The notes under the pieces: generated by a model
Told to the model about the DNA's origin: nothing
The model's database searches: none
What the model saw: the letters and a program-made list of their open reading frames with translations, nothing else
Position numbers and translations under genes: made by a program
Origin: Panagrolaimus kolymaensis
Taxonomy: Eukaryota > Nematoda > Chromadorea > Rhabditida > Panagrolaimidae
Reading direction: 5' to 3'
Length of the DNA stretch: 64,000 nucleotides
Assembly (NCBI GenBank): GCA_028622995.1
Contig: JAJQJQ010000045.1
Span: 124,001-188,000, forward strand
In this document: positions 1-8,955 of the stretch, piece by piece
How positions within the stretch are numbered: the stretch's first letter is position 1
How the letters are laid out: each line of letters starts with the position of its first letter

Positions 1-2960
1 ATGCGTTCCTTTGTTAAAAATAATAAAATCATAATTTTTTGTGTATTCTTTTTGATTTATATATGGAATTGCATCGCAAATGTGTTCCTTCTTTTCATGT
101 TTAATAAATTTTTCACCATTTTCATCCTCGCAAACTTTGGCTGTAATTCGATGCTTTAGTTTGTAACATTGATGACAGAAATAAGTTTGAAAATAAGTTT
201 CACAAAAATATTCATAGCATAAATCTCGATTTTCTCGATGAAAAATGGTTAACTTTTGTTTGGACCTTTTATTTTGGCGAAGTTCAAAATTTGGCTTTCT
301 GATGATTTCAAATTTTTCTTCATCGATTTCAACTTCTTCTTTAACATTGGCTTTAGCAGCTGCTTCGATGCCACTTTTCTTTAATACTTTTACAATTTCT
401 TTTTTAACATCGTTGTATTCTAACATTTTGCATGTATGTTCGCTTTTGCTAAGTCGCAAATATTCTCCCCCATTTTCATCAATCCAAACTTTGGCGCTAA
501 TAGATTTTTGTGTTGCCTTATAACATGTTTGGCATCGATATGATTTAGCTTGGGGATTATAATGATATTTATAACACAATTTTCTATCATTAGAATCAAA
601 AATAATTAATCGTGAATATGATGCACCTTTGGCAGAATAAAATTGAAAATTCGGAGATTTTAATATTTTTTCTTCATTTTTATTTGGTTGAAACTTTCTA
701 GGCTCACAAATATGTTTTCGGTCGGTAATTTTCAAAAAGTTTTCACCATTTTCATTTTTTCCTAATTTTACAGTAACAATAAGTCCACCATTTCTTAAAC
801 TAATATTCGCACAACTCATACATTGAAATAAGCCATATCTTGGAGCAAATTCATAACAAAATTCTTTGCTTTCATTTACAAACATAAAAATATGGGGCTT
901 TGCTAATCCATCGACATCACGAATTTCAAACCCAGTTGTGATAGTTTTTTCTGCAGGTTTATAAGTTTCCCATTCACAAATGTGCTCAGTATTGCCAAGA
1001 ATAAAATATTCATCGTCGTCATCATTGTCTTTTTCATTTTTGACTTTTCTTGCATCAACGTTTAGTTGGCCTTTTTTCTTGCAACCACTGCAATTAAAAT
1101 GTGACTTGCTTTTACTTGGACGATAAATATGACAAAGTTCTTTATTTTCGGGGTTAAAAATGATTAATTCTGGATGATCTTTTCCACTTCTAAACATCGT
1201 TCGCAACTCGAAACCAGGCTTTTTGACAATTTGATTATTGTCATATCGCTTTTCTGGTTTATATTCCCTCAATTCACAGACATGCTCGCCATGGTCGAGT
1301 TCAACATAATTTTCGCCATCATCAATTTCAATAATTTTAGCTTTGAGAATCCTTTGCTTTGCGATATTGCACCCTCGACAAATATAACAATCATATCTCT
1401 TATTCCAAGCATATTCGTAACAAAAATTTCTGTTTTCTGCGTCAAAAATTATTAAAGTTTTTTTTCGTATTCCACTTCCACCCAAATAAGTCGCCAATTC
1501 AAAATTAGAACTTTTGATTATCTTTTTATCATAATTTTCTGGAATATATTCTTTCATTTTACAATAATGTTTTTCATTTCGAATTTCAATAAATTTATTT
1601 CCTTTTGAATCTTTTCGAACCATAGCCGTTGTAGATTTTTTATTTTCTTTGCATCCTCGACAAATAAATCGTTTTCGATGATGGAGCCAATAAAATTCAT
1701 AACATAATTTTTTATTTTTTGAATCAAATATAAGTAATAAATGCATAAGTTTTCCTTCTTGAAGAGATTTTAAAAACTTGAAATTAGGTGATTTAATTTT
1801 ATGAGCATTGCATGGAGTAATTATATTGTATGGAACGACAAAGTTTATTTCTTCTTCACTAAAAAGGTTTAGCTTTAATTTCTTTTTACTCAGAAATAAA
1901 AAAAGTCCTCTATTTTTTTACTTTTCGTCAAAAATTTCATTAGCCTTGTCTTTTATGTCGTCTTCATCATCTGAAGTTAATGAATCATTTTCAGAAGAAT
2001 TTTTTTTATAACTTTCATCGCCACCATCGGTGGATGTTTTAGTTGTTTCATATTCATTTTCCGACGACGAATCTTCCAATGGTTGATGATTGTTTTCAAA
2101 GTTTTTATTAACATTTTCGGGTGTTACCATTTTAAACTTTTTAGCTGTTGTTTGTGGAGGACTAGAAAATTTGAATATATATATAAAAATAATTATATGG
2201 AATGGACGTTATTGTTACTTACTTCTTTTCCATAACTTTTCTTTTTCTAGAATTTTCTATTAAATCACAATTTTGATTTTCGATCAGTTTAATATATTTG
2301 TCTTTTTTCTTTTTCTCTAGTAATTCAGCTAAACGCTTTAAAAGTCCTTTCAACTTCTCACATTTATTATTTTTATATTGATGGCATAGTGGCAGTACAA
2401 GTTCGTTTTCAATTCTCGATTGTTGTTCATGAAAATCAAAATCATTTTTAGAGCCATTCAACTTCTAAAAAATGAAAAATATGGATTAAAAAAAAAAATA
2501 ATAAAATAATTACTTTTTGCTTCAAAATAACATCATGAACTTTTTTGCAAGTTTCTTCATCATCGAAAACCAAAACAAATTTCATCAAATTTACCGATGA
2601 AAGTGAATATAAAATAAACTACAAAAAAATCTATTTAGAAGCTAATCAATCATAAAAATAAGAAATTTTACTTTATTTCTAATAAAGCTTTGATCCAACG
2701 ATGCTTGCTCTAATAATAGAGATTCTGGAAATAAATGATTTATTTCATAATTTTTTTGATTAGGTTTCAAACCTTCATTCTGTACAATTAAAGCTTTCAC
2801 ATTGGATTTAGCATTAATGGTTATTTTGCATTCACCTCGAAATAATGGGGTTTGTTGGGACTCTTCAAAAGTTATAATCTGAATTTTCTTTGTTGAATTC
2901 TAAAATTAAATCTTTAATTATATATCAAAAAAGGGTAAATAAATTTCCCACTTTAGACAT
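1..2960 (-). CDS. Multi-module C-x2-C/H-x-C zinc-binding-like protein, C-terminus beyond window
   Basis: Exons that keep frame: 2960-2952, 2899-2672, 2618-2514, 2464-2223, 2161-1922 and 1858 to the left edge, all with GT donors and AG acceptors. The first 190 or so residues (starting MSK) are a mixed alpha/beta region and a Lys/Leu/Glu-rich helix of no recognised family. A Ser/Asp/Glu-rich linker follows. The large last exon holds six tandem modules. Each has an upstream C-[YH] strand, then Y/F-x-C-x2-C (for example YRCQTCYK, FICRGCKE), about 30 residues, and H-x-C (EHTC, KHIC). The spacing suggests one zinc ion per module, similar in layout to FLYWCH-type fingers but with H-x-C in place of H-x-H. 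A nucleic-acid-binding or chromatin role is inference. The gene is not identified. Exon 1 is only 9 nt (ATG TCT AAA) with a weak GTGGGA donor, so the start is the least certain part. Confidence 0.7.
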
Positions 2961-3336
2961 TTGAAATTTGCAAAAAATTAATTAATCTAAAATCCCTAGC
3001 TCATAAAATAAATAACAACAATTTATAATTTAAAACCTTTTTTTAAAGTAAAGTGGTTGCCGCCATTTTTTTATAAAGACTTCGTTGTGAGAATTTTTTC
3101 CACTAATTAAATTTTTTTTAAATTACAATGAAAATGAAAGATTATTTCGCGCCTTTTATTATTGGAAGGTTCAATCTTTCATATATTCTTCGACAAAATA
3201 GGAGAAAGAAGAAGGCTACTGCTCTCTTTATTTCTCTGCGCTCTATTATTTTTTCTCAATGAACAAAAATAAACCCGACCGCGTCTTCTTTTTTCTTTTT
3301 AGTTTGGCTAATTTCTCGATAAAATATATTTTCTTT
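2961..3336. other. Intergenic, divergent promoter region
   Basis: This lies between the start of the minus-strand multi-finger gene and the SL RNA gene, so it should hold both promoters. It contains the YY1-like motif and the upstream region where an SL/snRNA proximal sequence element would sit. No PSE could be assigned without relatives to compare. No coding potential was seen. Confidence 0.4.
3056..3066 (-). promoter_or_regulatory. ATGGCGGCAAC motif upstream of the multi-finger gene
   Basis: Read on the minus strand this is AAAATGGCGGCAAC, about 100 nt upstream of the proposed start at 2960. The core AAnATGGCGGC is the known consensus for YY1-type zinc-finger regulators. The same 11-mer recurs at 17001-17011 and 31525-31535, striking in such AT-rich DNA. 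A promoter role is inference from sequence and position. Confidence 0.3.
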
Positions 3337-3449
3337 GGTTTAATTACCCAAAGTTTGAGGTAATAATTGAATTCCAGCTCTTGTCTTTGGATTTGTGGCT
3401 TGGAAAATTTTCTTATAAATTTTGGAACGCTTTTTCTTTTTGAAAAGGC
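3337..3449 (+). ncRNA. Spliced leader (SL1-type) RNA
   Basis: Positions 3337-3359 read GGTTTAATTACCC then AAAGTTTGAG, followed by a GT donor (GGTAAT). This is the nematode SL1 leader with one extra A, making 23 nt rather than the usual 22. Downstream, as in known SL RNAs, lies an Sm-protein site inside TATAAATTTTGGAAC (about 3415-3428). A 3' terminal hairpin follows (GCTTTTTC, loop, GAAAAGGC, to 3449). Total length, about 113 nt, matches nematode SL RNAs (roughly 100-110 nt). The product would be an snRNP that donates its leader to the 5' ends of pre-mRNAs by trans-splicing. It lies opposite, and just past the tail of, a truncated gene copy at 3541-3642. No other intact copy was seen in the window. 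Confidence 0.87.
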
Positions 3450-3540
3450 AAATATTATTTTATGTGTGGAATTTCGTAGTTTTTATTTCATAAACAAAGG
3501 AGTAAATAAATGAACAGCAAAAAAAAAGTAGTCGTAAATT

Positions 3541-3642
3541 TTAAATTGAATGGAAGTCATGATAACATTTATTCGATCTCGATCAATATCAGAACCATTT
3601 AATTGATTTTCCAAAAGCTGCAAATCTTTAGAAATCTTGGTT
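3541..3642 (-). pseudogene. Truncated copy of the 3' end of the SEA-like gene
   Basis: On the minus strand this encodes DLQLLENQLNGSDIDRDRIN and VIMTSI, nearly identical to the last 27 or so residues of the gene at 6237-7926. The stop codon TAA is CAA here, so the frame runs on. The upstream part of the gene is absent, and the homology ends exactly where a solo LTR is inserted (TSD TAGG at 3643-3646). It is a dead fragment left by local duplication. Confidence 0.75.
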
Positions 3643-3646
3643 TAGG

Positions 3647-3964
3647 TGTCACGCGGTGACAGATATTGGTGTCGTCGAGGTTTAGTTAGATAGTCCTTGG
3701 GAGTTGATTGCATCTGCTATAGCTGGGATCTTCCAAAATAAACAAGAGAAATTCACATACATCTTTATTCAGGATAAAACAACAACCAGCACAACAATAA
3801 TGTAACACACAACTACGACTACAAAAGTGAGACAGAAGTAAAGCAAATACAAGTATGTAAATAGGCTGCCATCTTGCTGGCTGTTTCGTTACAGGACAAT
3901 CAAGAGGAGCGCGAAGTTTGAATGAGAAGAGGAAGGAAGTTGAGGGAAGCACCAATATATGACA
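3647..3964 (-). mobile_element. Solo LTR, TSD TAGG
   Basis: A 318-bp sequence begins TGTCA and ends TGACA, flanked on both sides by TAGG (3643-3646 and 3965-3968), a 4-bp target-site duplication. A second copy lies at 50820-51165 in the opposite orientation, with long blocks of near-identity. Both contain AATAAAG, a likely poly(A) signal, and end CACCGCGTGACA in LTR sense. No gag/pol coding lies next to either copy, so each is a solo LTR. The superfamily is not determined. The long ORF across it (FKLRAPLDCPVTKQPARWQP) is shared by both copies only because the DNA is repeated. Confidence 0.8.
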
Positions 3965-4075
3965 TAGGAAGTCTTCTTTTTTGAAGAAATTTAAATTTTA
4001 ATTTTCACCAAAAAATAAATAAAATGAAATCGTCTATTTTTTGACTTTATCGTTTTGATAACTTCATTTAGAAGT

Positions 4076-4385
4076 CAACCCCATGATCGGCCCATGCTTC
4101 GCCTTTATAATAAGTTGCTTTAATTGTTGAAGCTTTATTCCTAATTTTCTGGACATTCTCATTTCTTACCAGTTCTTCAGCTGGCCCAAGAATGGCTAAG
4201 AAAATATTATTACTTGTCTTAAATAAAAGATCTTCAAAGAGCATTCTTTTTAGATAGCCGTGAACACGCCACCCTCCTTCTTTTCATTCCTCTCGAAGTT
4301 GTCTCAACTTTTCGATCCATCCGCCACTTCATAAAGTTCAATGCAAAAAGAACGTTGCAGCCTTTTTCTCGAACATCGAAGAACC
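4076..4385 (-). pseudogene. Possible gene fragment, unidentified
   Basis: Read on the minus strand, about 4076-4245 encodes a coherent C-terminus with good codon texture. It includes AILGPAEELVRNENVQKI and ends KGEAWADHGVDF then a stop. Upstream, to 4385, readable stretches continue but in a different frame (FDVREKGCNVLFALNFMKW), with stops between, as expected for a frameshifted relic or an unrecognised intron. GC content is higher than in the flanks. The family is not recognised. A short terminal exon of a real gene whose other exons were missed is the alternative. Confidence 0.35.
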
Positions 4386-5089
4386 AAATAAACTTTTTTT
4401 CTTTGTTCTTTTTTTATCTACAGCTTTAATTTTTTTTATATTTTAGAACTTTTTCAACAACAAATTATTTTGGATTTATAATTGACTTTTAATTTTTTTG
4501 TAATAAAATATAAACGACGCAAAACCATCGGTTTCTTTGTGATGCCTTACTCTATTTTGAAATACTTTAAATAAGCAAAGAAAAATAGTTGTCTACGAAA
4601 ATTTTTTTTGTCAAAAAGAGAGAAAAAGAAGAAAATGACCTTTCAGTTTAAACTTTCTGTTCAATGAAGGAAAAAGATGATAGCGGATTTATTGATTTTT
4701 TTGTTTGAACTAAACGCCATTTTATGAAAGACTTCGTTTTTTGCATGTTTCATATGATTTACAAAAAAAAAATGAGTCAGCTATGCACAAAAGAAAAAAA
4801 GGGGAAAAAGAGTTTTTTTGTTGTTTCATTTGGTGAAAAAAAAATATAAATAAAAAATCACCTACTTTCTTTTTTTTTTTTAATCATTTTTTTTTTCAAG
4901 AAATTTTTCTTTTATTTTTTTGCACATTGACACTATTAAATTTCCAGTAACAAAAATGTTGCTTTTCGAAAATCAGGCATATTTTTTTTTCTTGATTTCT
5001 TTATTTCATTAGCAAGTTTATTATTAACGCGGTTAATTTTTGTTTTTAGCTTTTTTCGTTTAAAAAATATGTTTCTTTCTCTTGCAGAT
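4386..5089. other. Intergenic, no feature seen
   Basis: Very AT-rich sequence with long homopolymer runs and no supportable coding. The pyrimidine-rich tract ending in cttgcag at 5087 abuts the ATG of the next gene and looks like an acceptor for SL trans-splicing or for an upstream non-coding exon. Confidence 0.4.
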
Positions 5090-5557
5090 ATGTTGGATAA
5101 CTTCCAATTATTCTTTTTTTCATTTGTTTGCTCCTGGAATATTACTGGGGGAGTATTTATTTTTATAATACAGAGATACGATGGTTTTAACATTTTTCTT
5201 ACCACCTTAATAATCCTCAAAATTATTTTTGGTTTATCATATTTTATGTTGATTTTTCATTACGTTATTTATAAAATACGATTTTACACATTTTTGCTTT
5301 TCGGAGTGGTAAGTTAGTTAACTTCCATTTATTGTATTATTTGATTTGTTTTTGAAACTAAAATTTTCTCCTTTTCTAGGCTGTAAATCATATACAAGCG
5401 TTATTTGTAATTTCCGCCATTTTCTTTTTTATTTTGGAAAAAGAAACTTCTCCTCGTAAGATAAATTCTTGCTTTTTTTTTGTATTTCATTATTTTTTTA
5501 GCCCCACCTGGAATTATTGACTTTGAAGCGAAAATGGCTCTTGGTTTGATTTTTTAA
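5090..5557 (+). CDS. Small four-helix membrane protein, unknown function
   Basis: Three exons (5090-5308, 5380-5455, 5502-5557) join in frame to give 116 residues: MLDNFQLFFFSFVCSW at the start and EAKMALGLIF at the end. Four hydrophobic stretches are visible, at about residues 5-24, 35-54, 60-75 and 80-95. A short Pro-rich cytosolic or lumenal tail follows. The start at 5090 is chosen because a strong acceptor (tttctttctcttgcag) ends two bases upstream, consistent with SL trans-splicing. An in-frame ATG at 5069 would lie inside that acceptor. All introns are GT-AG with canonical donors. No family was recognised. It reads like one of the many small nematode tetraspan-type proteins. Confidence 0.6.
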
Positions 5558-5994
5558 CTTTTCGTCAAAAACGAAGAAGTCGAAATGGTCTTTGAATGAA
5601 AGAAGCGCAAAAATAAAGTTGCAAAGATCTGAGTGCAAGGGTAAGACAACACATGTGGGCATGGAGGCATCATAATTTTTTTTTGGTTTGCGATACCCCC
5701 AAATTTCCAAAAAAATCTTCCAAAAGGTATCCCTTTTGCAATATTTATTTTTATAGAAAAAATTTCAGCAATACCCTTAAGAGAAATTTTTACCTCATTT
5801 TACCTTGCCTGCTTTTCAAAATGCTTTGCCGCAAAAAACACAGACCCGACTTTTTCGTTTCTGGCTAAAAGTTAAAACCGACAAGTTACAGTGCGTACAG
5901 TCCTAATTTTTGTTACCGGAATCGAAGGGGCATGTTCATACGTATCAATTCACATTCTTGCTAAAATTCATCAAAACGAAATGCTCCAAATTAA

Positions 5995-6335
5995 CACAAA
6001 TAATATTTTTTCTTTTGTTTAATTAACATAAATTTGAGGTAATATTGAAATTCCAACTCTGGTCTATTCCATCAAAGGCATGTGGATTTGAAATATAAAT
6101 TAAAAATAAATTTTGTAAAACTTTCATTGAAATATTTGAAAGCATATTTCATGTTTAAATTTTTTAATTTCGATATTTTTATTAAAAAAGCAAATAAAAT
6201 AAATAAATAGAAAAAAAGAGTTTTGAAAAATTTGAATTAAATGGATGTCATTATAACATTTATTCGACCTCGATCAATGTCAGAACCATTTAATTGATTT
6301 TCCAAAAGCTGCAATTCACTGAGAAATAAATTGCG
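5995..6335. repeat. Duplicated segment, partner of about 3315-3642
   Basis: The order is the same in both copies: an SL RNA sequence on the plus strand, then the 3' end of the SEA-like gene on the minus strand. Shared words include TTTGAGGTAAT, ATTTATTCGA and a stretch of over 25 bases within 6280-6312. The other copy keeps the good SL gene but a broken coding tail. This copy keeps the good coding tail but a decayed SL gene. Confidence 0.75.
6016..6142 (+). pseudogene. Decayed SL RNA gene
   Basis: Aligned with 3337-3449, the leader region 6016-6038 has five substitutions (the ACCCA block is destroyed), while TTTGAG plus the GT donor survives. The Sm site is changed to AATTTTGT. A remnant of the terminal hairpin (CTTTCA...TGAAAG) remains near 6121-6141. 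Loss of the leader 5' sequence and the Sm site suggests it no longer makes functional SL RNA. Confidence 0.7.
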
Positions 6336-7926
6336 AATGGCTGAAGCATTTATTGGACTCCGAGATGGAATAATTATGGAAAGTAAAAATTCTACTTGCA
6401 AATCAGGATTCCTGCAAAATGATGTAAAAAATTTGCATAAAAAAGAATAAGTAGTAAAAATGAGTCTTACAGATTTCGTAGATTTGTGACAGCCACCAAA
6501 GGCTGTAAATCTCTTAAAGTACTTTGCTGAATCATCGTTGCTAACTGAAATCAGAAAAAATAAATTAGAAAAATAAATAACTTTTTAATAAATTCGAGTT
6601 ACGAAAAAATTTAGACACAAAAATAATCAAATTTCTTTTTTAAAAGTTTGAATTCGAAATTTCCAAGGCTCAAAAATATTTTTATTTATAATTTTTATAA
6701 ATCAAAACGTTTCAGAAAATTTAGAAAATTCCAAAAGTTTTTCAAGCAAAAAAAATAAACATGCTTTACCCCATTTTGAAGCATTAAAAAAGCTTGTTGA
6801 TATTCCACAGAAGTTTGATTATCAAATAATGGATTAGCTTGATCCACAATAAACATTTGACAATCAAATGTTCGATTAACTAAAATATCAGCATTGGGTG
6901 GCAAAGTCACTGGAGGATTTATTGGAATTGATTCAATTGCTTGTTGAGTTGTAAATACTCCAGCGGCGAATAAACTAATAATTACAACAATTAATATTAT
7001 TAAAATAAGTGAAACAAGTATCAATAAAATAAGAAGAATTAATTTTGAGCTAAAATATGTAAAATTATTTGTAGTTAGTTTCATTTTTTTTAAAGTTAAA
7101 AAAAAGAAATGAAATATAAAAAATAAAAAAACGTAAAAAAAATGGACATCGGATTTGTTTTCTTTTAAAAGGCAAATATGAAATTTAAAACCGGCATGGC
7201 TACTGCAGAAGTGAATTATTAGTTGTTGCAAGTTTAAAAAAAGTATGGCAGTGACCAATGCCGAAATCTGGAAGTCATCTCTTTTTTTTTGTTTTTCTAA
7301 AAAGACTCTTTCATAAAACCAAACAAAAACAACGTTTTTATCTATTAAAAATAAAAAATAAATATCTAGAAGGACTTTAAAAAAGATTCTAAATTTAAAA
7401 ATTTTTTGAAAAGTTAATTTGTCCAAAAAAATGTTTTAAAGTTTTTGTGACAAGTACAATTGCAAAAATTTTTTCGCTTGACCATCAATTTTAAATTGAA
7501 AGCGGCAAAATCAAAGATAAAACATTTGAAATTATAAAACATTTATAAAGAAGAAAAAAAATATACTTGCCGATTTTCTCTAGCTAATAAATCATTATTT
7601 TTTGAATCAAAATGAACTCCTCCACCACCGCCGCCGCCACCAAAACTATTATTATTATTTCTCATTGAAACACGATTTAAAGTGGTTGTGATAGGCAAAG
7701 GTTTACCATGTGGATCCCTTGCATGCCAACCTTGAGAATGCATATATTCTGCGCCTGTTCCAGGTTCATAACTAATTATTCCATTATCATTATTATTATT
7801 ATTGCCATTTACAGCTCCAAAACCATTCGGATTAAATACACCTGATCGACCAGATGATGAAAAGCTTGATCGGTCAAAATCGTCTACATATACACTTCGA
7901 AATTTTCCGGAACCAGTCAAAGACAT
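6237..7926 (-). CDS. Type II single-pass membrane protein with SEA-like extracellular domain
   Basis: The first coding exon, 7926 to about 7560, encodes a cytosolic region beginning MSLTGSGKFRSVYVDDFDR, with Asn, Gly and Ser runs, ending at a GTATAT donor. A later exon (ending 6770) carries a 25-residue membrane span (LILLILLILVSLILIILIVV) then N-glycosylation sites and DCQMFIVDQANPLF. Exons 6544-6471 and 6411-6237 complete a roughly 120-residue domain. Its pattern is DNQTSVEYQQAFLML, then LQVEFLLSIIIPSRSPINAS, resembling SEA modules (F..dL.n..S.ey....). Such proteins usually anchor glycosylated ectodomains at the epidermal or excretory surface. The join between the first exon and the membrane exon is unresolved: the obvious acceptor at about 7053 is out of phase, so a small exon may lie between. 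If the parts are separate genes, the membrane part could start at 7083 (MKLTTNNFTYF). A broken copy of the tail is at 3541-3642. Confidence 0.65.
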
Positions 7927-8953
7927 AGGAACATTATATAAAATAAAGGCTTAATAAAAAGCTATTTTCGTTGTTGGAAAATTAGATTAGAGTAAGTTTA
8001 ATTTTTCGTTACAAGACAATACAAAATTGATTTTTTTAAATTCGGTTTAACAAAAATGATAATTATATGGGTGAAAAAATAATAAAAAGCTAAGAAATTT
8101 TCTTCGTCAGAGAAATTTCAAAAAAAAAAATAAAAATATAATTATTGCTGCTACAATAACGAAAATAATTAAGTTTCCTCAAATTAAGTTACAAAATCAA
8201 ACCCAAAAACACGGTTTCAGCTTCAAAAACTTTAATATATATTTTTTTCTATTTTAGTAACACAGAAAAAATTTAATCGAAGCAAAATGCTGGTTGTCGT
8301 CGTATTATTTTGTTTTATTGACTTTTTTTTCTTTCGAAATTAAACCATGAATTTTTTTATTTTTTATTTTAAAAACGAGAGTTTCTTTTTCGGTTGCTTA
8401 TTGCTGCTTGTTTGATTGCGACCTCTCTTTTTTTGGTTCCTTTTCATATCGAAAAAAAATAGAGTGGGGGAGAGAGAAAAGCAAATCATGTTTATCCAGT
8501 CTCTCTATCTCACAATCCCTCGCTTGCTTTGAATGTGAGGGATATCGAACGCGCGCCGAGCAGCAGCTGGGAAATCAAATCAAAAAAAAGAGACCTGTTC
8601 ATAAAAAAAAGGTATGTATGTGTATATGACACATGCATGCACATGGTTTAAGTTTATTGACAACAACTCCTGTTATTATTATTTTTTTGGTTGACAGTTT
8701 AAAAGCAGCTTTCTCAAATCATCGGTGACGACTAACTTACACTTTTTTTTAAAGCTGGTTATTGGATTGTAAACTGAAAATCTTTAAAATTCCGGAAATA
8801 ATGCAAAAGTTAAAACATTTCCAATTAAAATTATGATAATTTCAAGCTATCGAAAAATGGGATTTTTAGTATATTTTTTTAATGTAATAAAGCAACTTTT
8901 TTCAACGTCGTTTTTATCTATACAAAAATATTATTAAAAAAGGTTGAAAAAAT
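7927..8953. other. Upstream region of the SEA-like gene, no gene seen
   Basis: AT-rich with one GC-richer island at about 8455-8600 (GAGAGAG, GCGCGCCGAGCAGCAGC). The island lies 530-670 nt upstream of the minus-strand start at 7926 and may be promoter sequence. The island's open frame on the plus strand is short and has no other support. Confidence 0.35.
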
Positions 8954-8955
8954 TA

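Noticed and set aside
245..1455. Plus-strand ORFs at 245-523 and 1174-1455
   Set aside because: They are shadows of the minus-strand multi-finger gene, whose frame is open throughout the region.
3686..3955. 89-codon ORF (FKLRAPLDCPVTKQPARWQP) as a gene
   Set aside because: It lies wholly inside the solo LTR and its match at 50824-51201 is the other LTR copy; the similarity is at DNA level and reflects the repeat.
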